This document shows, in pieces, positions 59,460-64,000 of a stretch of 64,000 bases of DNA. The DNA is taken from assembly GCF_003600645.1 (NCBI RefSeq), contig NZ_CP032482.1, positions 2,790,001 to 2,854,000 of the forward strand. Direction: 5' to 3'. The position numbers and the translations under genes are program-made. Position 1 is the first letter of the stretch. Every line of letters begins with the position of its first letter. Source of the DNA: Yersinia rochesterensis. Its GTDB lineage: Bacteria > Pseudomonadota > Gammaproteobacteria > Enterobacterales > Enterobacteriaceae. The notes under the pieces are model-generated. The model did not search any database. It was given only the letters and a program-made list of their open reading frames with translations, and was not told the origin of the DNA.

Positions 59460-60602
59460 ATGGACAAAAGATTGCTGAAACATTTTTCTTCCCCGTTACT
59501 GGCCGCGGCTCTGTTCACTATCCCACTGCACGGCTACGCCAACACCGAGCTTTTGACATCACAAGTTGTTGATCAATATGCCGAACATATCTTCTATAAC
59601 AGCGGGGCCATGGGGATGGCGCTGGTCGTTATTGATAATAATCAAGTAGTTAACCGCAGTTTTGGCGAAACCAAGCCCGGTAACAATTTGCGCCCACGGC
59701 CAGATTCATTGATCCGCATTGCCTCTATTACCAAGCTGATGACCAGTGAGGTGATGGTAAAACTGGCTGAGGATGGCACAGTAAAATTAACTGACCCTTT
59801 GCAAAAATGGGCCCCTAAAGGAGCCAAAGTCCCAGCTTATAATGCGAAACAGCCGATGACTTTGCTCAATCTGGCCAGCCACACCAGCGGCCTGCCTCGT
59901 GAACAGCCCGGTGGCCCGCAAAAAAGGCCGGTGTTTACCTGGCCGACCAAAGATAACCGCTGGCAATGGTTGAAACTGGCCAATATGACTGTGCCCCCTG
60001 GTGTGAAAGCGGCTTATTCCAATTTGGCTTACGATTTGCTGGCAGACGCGCTATCACGCGCCTCCGGGAAACCTTATACCAGCTTATTACGAGATAAAAT
60101 CACCGCACCGCTGGGTATGCGAAACACCACCCTCACCCCAACGGCAGAGCAATGTAGCCGTTTGATGATCGGCGTGGGCAGCAGCCGCTGTGAAAACACC
60201 ATAGCGGCGGCGGGCAGTGGCGGGGTTTACTCGACACCAGAAGATATGCAGCGCTGGATGCAGCAATTCTTAGCTTCCAATAACAACGCACGTAAAAGCA
60301 CAGCCAAACGTGAACAAGCGCTGTATTTCCAACGTCGCGATTTGGTTTCATTAAAAGGGATGGATGTTGCCGGTCAGGCCGATGCGCTGGGGCTAGGCTG
60401 GGTCTACATGGCACCAAATGCTGAACTGCCGGGCATCATGCAGAAAACCGGTGGCGGTGGCGGATTTATTACTTATATGGCGATGATCCCCGAGAAGAAT
60501 ATTGCGGTTTTCGTGGTGGTCACCCGCACGCAACTGACGAAATTCACCAATATGAGTGATGGCGTGAATCGGTTGGTCGCGCAGTTAGCGAAGAATAGCT
60601 GA
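59460..60602 (+). CDS. ampH: D-Ala-D-Ala carboxypeptidase/endopeptidase AmpH
   Basis: Class C beta-lactamase-fold penicillin-binding protein of 380 residues (E. coli AmpH 385), periplasmic with a signal peptide near residues 1-28. Active-site Ser S89 and K92 are in SITK, the Y186-S-N motif is present, and K329-T-G is in QKTGGGGG. Involved in peptidoglycan remodelling and recycling; weak or no beta-lactam resistance. The ATG at 59460 is preferred over a TTG two codons upstream. Followed by a terminator shared with two tRNA genes. Confidence 0.9.
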   Translation: MDKRLLKHFSSPLLAAALFTIPLHGYANTELLTSQVVDQYAEHIFYNSGAMGMALVVIDNNQVVNRSFGETKPGNNLRPRPDSLIRIASITKLMTSEVMVKLAEDGTVKLTDPLQKWAPKGAKVPAYNAKQPMTLLNLASHTSGLPREQPGGPQKRPVFTWPTKDNRWQWLKLANMTVPPGVKAAYSNLAYDLLADALSRASGKPYTSLLRDKITAPLGMRNTTLTPTAEQCSRLMIGVGSSRCENTIAAAGSGGVYSTPEDMQRWMQQFLASNNNARKSTAKREQALYFQRRDLVSLKGMDVAGQADALGLGWVYMAPNAELPGIMQKTGGGGGFITYMAMIPEKNIAVFVVVTRTQLTKFTNMSDGVNRLVAQLAKNS

Positions 60603-60655
60603 CTCAATCAGCGGTAGCGAGGAATCCTGCCGCAACTCAAATTTGTCGGAAAGCA

Positions 60656-60690
60656 AAAAGCCCGTTATCTTATTCAGATAACGGGCTTTT
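60656..60690. terminator. Bidirectional terminator, ampH / tRNAs
   Basis: AAAAGCCCGTTATCT / AGATAACGGGCTTTT, a perfect 15-bp stem with a 5-base loop. Confidence 0.9.
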
Positions 60691-60693
60691 AAT

Positions 60694-60769
<76 letters not shown>

Positions 60770-60775
60770 GTAATT

Positions 60776-60863
60776 TGGCGGAAGGATAGAGATTCGAACT
60801 CTAGGACCTGTTACAGTCGACGGTTTTCAAGACCGTTGCCTTAAACCACTCGGCCATCCTTCC
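60776..60863 (-). tRNA. tRNA-Ser(TGA)
   Basis: 88-base class II tRNA with encoded CCA: acceptor GGAAGGA/TCCTTCC, a long variable arm, anticodon loop CTTGAAA giving TGA, and T-arm GAGTTCGAATCTC. Cotranscribed with tRNA-Thr 6 bases away. Confidence 0.96.
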
Positions 60864-61096
60864 AATGAGCGGGATTATCATCTATAGCGTGATGATATGT
60901 CTAGTGTTTCATTCAAAAAAAATGGAAATTTAGTTCGTTTGGTTAAACTTCATGCCAAAAGTGGTTAAAAAAAAGCAAATCGCTTAAAAATACGCCCATA
61001 TATAAATGGGTGGCTCAGCAGACCAACAGCAAATGGCGGGCACAAAAAACGCGGCCAAGTGACCGCGTTTTATCAGAACCTCTCCTGTCAGCAGGA

Positions 61097-62200
61097 TTAG
61101 AACTGGTAAACCAAACCAACCGCTACGATATCATCAGTATTGATACCTGCGTTTTTGGTGAAGTTGTTTTCATCCAATAGGTTGATTTTGTAATCAACAT
61201 AGGTGGACATGTTTTTGTTGAAGTAGTAAGTCGCACCAACATCAACATACTTCAGCAGATCCTGGTCACCATAGCCGTTGCCAAGGTCTTTACCTTTAGA
61301 TTGCAGGTAAGCCACGGATGGGCGCAGGCCGAAATCAAACTGATACTGAGCCACTAACTCGATGTTTTGCGCTTTGTTAGCAAAGCCTGAGTCGGTGTTA
61401 TTATTGAAGTTACCGAAGCGAGTCAGGTTGTAAGTCTGGGCATAAGTTGCGGCCAGATAGACGTTGTTCGCGTCATATTTCAAACCACCGGTGTATGCAT
61501 CCGCGCGGTCACCATGGCCAAATGCCAGTTTATTCTGGTCATCAGTACGTTTAGAACTGGCCATTGCAGCAGATGCGCTCACGCCCCAGCCCAAATCATA
61601 AGATACGGACATACCGTAGCCGTCACCATTCTGGCCTTGTACATCACGGCCATTATTGGTTTCAGTACCGCTGCCATTTTTGCCCTGATATTGCAGAGCA
61701 AAGTTCAGACCATCCACCAGGCCAAAGAAGTTGCTGTTACGGTAAGTCGCCATGCCGTTACCACGTTGTGACAAGAAGTTGTCAGCACCGTAAGTATCAC
61801 CACCGAATTCTGGCAGAACGTCAGTCCATGAGGTTACGTCATACAGCACACCATAGTTACGGCCGTAGTCGAAAGAACCAAAATCAGTAAATTTCAAACC
61901 AGCAAAGCCAACACGGGTGAAGTTACCTTGGTCTTGGTTTTCCGCTTTATTTAGATTTGCTTGATATTCCCACTGGCCGTAACCGGTCAGTTGGTCACTA
62001 ATTTGTGTTTCGCCTTTCAGGCCAAAACGCATGTAAGACTGGTCGCCATCTTTGCTTTTGTCGTCAGAAAAATAATGCAGGCCATCGACTTTACCGTACA
62101 GATCCAGCTTGTTGCCGTCTTTACTGTAAATTTCAGCCGCGCCTGCGCTACCGGCAACTAATAAAGCAGGAACCAGCAGGGAAAGAACTCGAAGTTTCAT
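61097..62200 (-). CDS. ompC: General porin, OmpC type
   Basis: Outer-membrane trimeric porin of 367 residues. The signal peptide is [21 protein letters not shown], followed by [16 protein letters not shown]. The constriction loop L3 holds [10 protein letters not shown], the PEFGG mark of OmpF/OmpC porins, and the chain ends VAVGLVYQF with terminal Phe. The micF sRNA lies divergently 323 bases upstream, as it does for E. coli ompC, which favours ompC over ompF. Control by EnvZ-OmpR is expected from the AT-rich upstream region, but individual boxes were not resolved. Confidence 0.88.
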   Translation of the reverse strand: MKLRVLSLLVPALLVAGSAGAAEIYSKDGNKLDLYGKVDGLHYFSDDKSKDGDQSYMRFGLKGETQISDQLTGYGQWEYQANLNKAENQDQGNFTRVGFAGLKFTDFGSFDYGRNYGVLYDVTSWTDVLPEFGGDTYGADNFLSQRGNGMATYRNSNFFGLVDGLNFALQYQGKNGSGTETNNGRDVQGQNGDGYGMSVSYDLGWGVSASAAMASSKRTDDQNKLAFGHGDRADAYTGGLKYDANNVYLAATYAQTYNLTRFGNFNNNTDSGFANKAQNIELVAQYQFDFGLRPSVAYLQSKGKDLGNGYGDQDLLKYVDVGATYYFNKNMSTYVDYKINLLDENNFTKNAGINTDDIVAVGLVYQF

Positions 62201-62523
62201 CGTTATTATCCTCTAATTATTAGATCTAACTATGCCACTGCTCTTATGAGCATATTTTCCCAATAGGGTTATTCTATTGTGGTAATAATATTAGGATTAA
62301 TCTATACAGAAAATGCTACGAAGTTTCGGATAATGTTTCATATGTCTATAAAGTATTTCAATATGTTAATATTGGCGAACTTTAACAGAATTTAAAAACA
62401 CTAAAAAATATAGCACACATAATCAATAAATAATTTTTACCATATTAATCAATAAGATAGTAAAATAATTACATAGCACAAATTGATAAGAAATATCTAA
62501 CAGTCAAGAACTATAATAAATCC
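62201..62523. other. ompC/micF shared control region
   Basis: 320 bases, very AT-rich, between the porin start and micF. It should hold OmpR sites for both. GTTTCATATGTCT and GTATTTCAATATGTTA near 62334-62369 look like OmpR-type direct repeats, but this is tentative. Confidence 0.5.
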
Positions 62524-62615
62524 GCTATCATCATTATTTTACTATTTCCTTCATTGTGGCTCGCGCAGCCAGATAATTCGTTAGTGTTACGGCCGGTCTT
62601 TTGACCGGCTTTTTA
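62524..62615 (+). ncRNA. micF: MicF antisense small RNA
   Basis: Begins GCTATCATCATTA, identical to the 5' seed of E. coli MicF that pairs with the ompF leader. It ends in a terminator GCCGGTC/GACCGGC with loop TTTT and a T-run (62592-62615). About 92 nt, the expected size. The middle diverges from E. coli. It is divergent from the porin gene in the same arrangement as E. coli micF-ompC. Confidence 0.85.
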
Positions 62616-62866
62616 TTGCCAGCGACATAGAGTCAAAAATATATTTATAATTTTCACTATAGTTACACAATTAAATTATAGATGAATAATATAGTTTCAC
62701 ACTTATATTTAAGCACAAATAGTTCAGATGATTAAGAATTATAGTTAGCTTTATCGACTAACTATAATCCTGCTGCTCATTGGCTTTTATTCATATATAT
62801 AGCCATATGATACTAGGATGCGCCCACCATGTGGCACAAATAAAGGTGAAAAAATGCGCCATAATA
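62616..62866. other. Intergenic, nothing recognised
   Basis: About 250 bases, AT-rich, between micF and the end of the secretion adaptor gene. In E. coli rcsD follows micF; it is not here. Confidence 0.5.
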
Positions 62867-64000
62867 TTAGCGCTCTCGTAATGATTCTTTCACTTTATTC
62901 AGCGGCTTGATGAGATAATCCAAAACAGTTTTCTGACCCGTTTTAATCTCCACACTGGCCACCATACCCGGTAGTATGGGGAATAATTTACCGGCCTTAT
63001 TGGTCAGGTCGGCCCGATTAGTGCGAACATAAATCCGATAATAAAATTGATCTCGCTTGACCTCATCTTGCAAAGTATCCGGCGATACAGTTTCCACTAC
63101 CCCCTCCAGATTCCCATAAATGGATGAATCATAAGCCGTTATTTTAACTGTCGCTGACAACCCAGGCCGGATATAAGCAATATCTCGCGGGTTAATCCGT
63201 GTTTCAATCAACAGTTGCTCTTCGATGGGGACAATTTCCATCAATTTACCGCCAGGTTGCAACACGCCCCCGACGGTTGAAACCTGAATATCCTTTACTA
63301 TCCCCCGCACCGGTGAAATCAGTGTTGTCCGGGTGAGTTGGTCTTGCTTGCCAGAAACTACCTGCAACTGTGCATCTAAATCTGCATTATTCTTAACCTG
63401 CTCTTCGCGGGCTCTCACTGCATATTGATTGCGAGCTTCATCAATTTTACCGCGCAAGTCACTGATTTGGCGTTGCAACCGAATCACTTCGACCTGACTG
63501 GCTGCGCCCTTAGCCACCAGCGGTTCAGTCATGCGCAATTCCTGCTGCATCAGTTTTAGCGATTGTTGTAAGTTGCTTACGGTTTCATTGAGGTTTTGCC
63601 GACGGGAAAGGTAAAATTGCGTCTCACGCGCCACCAGCTCCGGCTCTTTTAAGGTGTCCGCACTGAAAGCCAATGCCGCCCCCGTCAATTCGGCCCTTAG
63701 GCGCTCGGAAGAGGCACGTAACGTTCGCACTCGCGCGGCGGCTTCACCATAATTAGATTGAAAACGGGTGGGATCAAGGCGAGCCAGAGTTTGTCCTTTA
63801 TTGATGATGGCGCCTTCGTGTACCAGCAACTCATTGATAATCCCACCATCAAGGCTTTCTATTAGCTGCGCGCGACTCGATGGCGTGACTTTCCCAGTCC
63901 CCACTGTGACCTCATCCAGAATGGCGAAATACGCCCAGATGAACATCACAATCATTCCGACCAACATCAGCCAAACAATGGCTGACATGCGCCGTTCCTG
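62867..64000 (-). CDS. Type I secretion membrane fusion protein, HlyD/LapC family (5' end outside)
   Basis: Periplasmic adaptor of a type I secretion system; at least 377 residues are visible and the frame stays open to the window end. One N-terminal membrane span (IVWLMLVGMIVMFIWAYFAIL) precedes DEVTVGTGKVTPSSRAQLIESLDGGII, the HlyD lipoyl-like start. Coiled-coil hairpins (about 90-220) and the closing beta-barrel with LPGMVASVEIKTGQKTVLDYLIKPL follow. The complete gene probably starts a short way upstream of this edge. Such adaptors usually serve large repeat adhesins or RTX proteins; the ATPase gene should be the next gene outside the window. Confidence 0.85.
   Translation of the reverse strand, partial: QERRMSAIVWLMLVGMIVMFIWAYFAILDEVTVGTGKVTPSSRAQLIESLDGGIINELLVHEGAIINKGQTLARLDPTRFQSNYGEAAARVRTLRASSERLRAELTGAALAFSADTLKEPELVARETQFYLSRRQNLNETVSNLQQSLKLMQQELRMTEPLVAKGAASQVEVIRLQRQISDLRGKIDEARNQYAVRAREEQVKNNADLDAQLQVVSGKQDQLTRTTLISPVRGIVKDIQVSTVGGVLQPGGKLMEIVPIEEQLLIETRINPRDIAYIRPGLSATVKITAYDSSIYGNLEGVVETVSPDTLQDEVKRDQFYYRIYVRTNRADLTNKAGKLFPILPGMVASVEIKTGQKTVLDYLIKPLNKVKESLRER

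Overview
The window looks like a chromosome segment of a Yersinia species, most likely of the Y. enterocolitica group. Three things support this. The proteins are close relatives of enterobacterial ones. The intergenic spaces carry ERIC elements, including a full 127-bp copy (22254-22380) and long copies with an internal insertion as described in yersiniae. The gene order also follows, with insertions and losses, the E. coli segment cirA-lysP-yeiE-yeiH-nfo-fruAKB-yeiW-yeiP-yeiR-lpxT-mepS-pdeN-yejABEF-yejG-bcr-rsuA-radD-rplY-yejK-yejL-pbgA-proL, and ends at a porin/micF pair. Family and synteny statements come from recall; no search was run.

Left part (1-20480): a methionine-type ABC importer (ATPase cut by the window edge, plus binding protein) lies in a row with a 2-oxoglutarate/IPNS-like oxygenase. 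Then come a HAD phosphatase and GstB, a TonB receptor beside a truncated siderophore permease and a Fur box, and lysP and yeiE. A small insertion between yeiE and yeiH encodes an exported NlpC/P60 hydrolase, a small membrane protein and two small Cys-rich exported proteins, one lacking an ATG. yeiH, nfo, the fruBKA operon with two Cra sites, a NUDIX gene, a decayed molybdoenzyme and yeiW follow.

Middle (20480-47450): a Mtr-type permease and yeiP sit among ERIC copies. They are followed by divergent uxuA/uxuB with uxuR, a small fimbrillin-like protein, yeiR, an lpxT pseudogene with an internal deletion, mepS and pdeN. The yejABEF peptide importer, yejG, bcr, rsuA, radD, rplY, yejK, yejL and pbgA complete a block largely collinear with E. 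coli, closed by tRNA-Pro(GGG).

Right part (47450-64000) is accessory. It holds a beta-glucoside PTS operon with an RpiR regulator, a prophage scrap (holin, broken lysis/tail genes) with a LexA-controlled dinI/msgA-like gene, and an omptin protease. A chemoreceptor, an MBL-fold hydrolase, a GPH transporter behind a KdgR-like box, ampH and tRNA-Thr/tRNA-Ser follow. An OmpC-type porin diverges from micF, and a type I secretion adaptor is cut by the window end.

Functional themes are sugar and uronate catabolism under Cra, UxuR and KdgR-like control, envelope maintenance (mepS, pbgA, ampH, porin, lost lpxT), and patchy acquired or decaying DNA. No CRISPR array, insertion sequence or complete mobile element was seen. 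The best candidate for something undescribed is the NlpC/P60 plus small Cys-rich protein insertion at 10500-13069.
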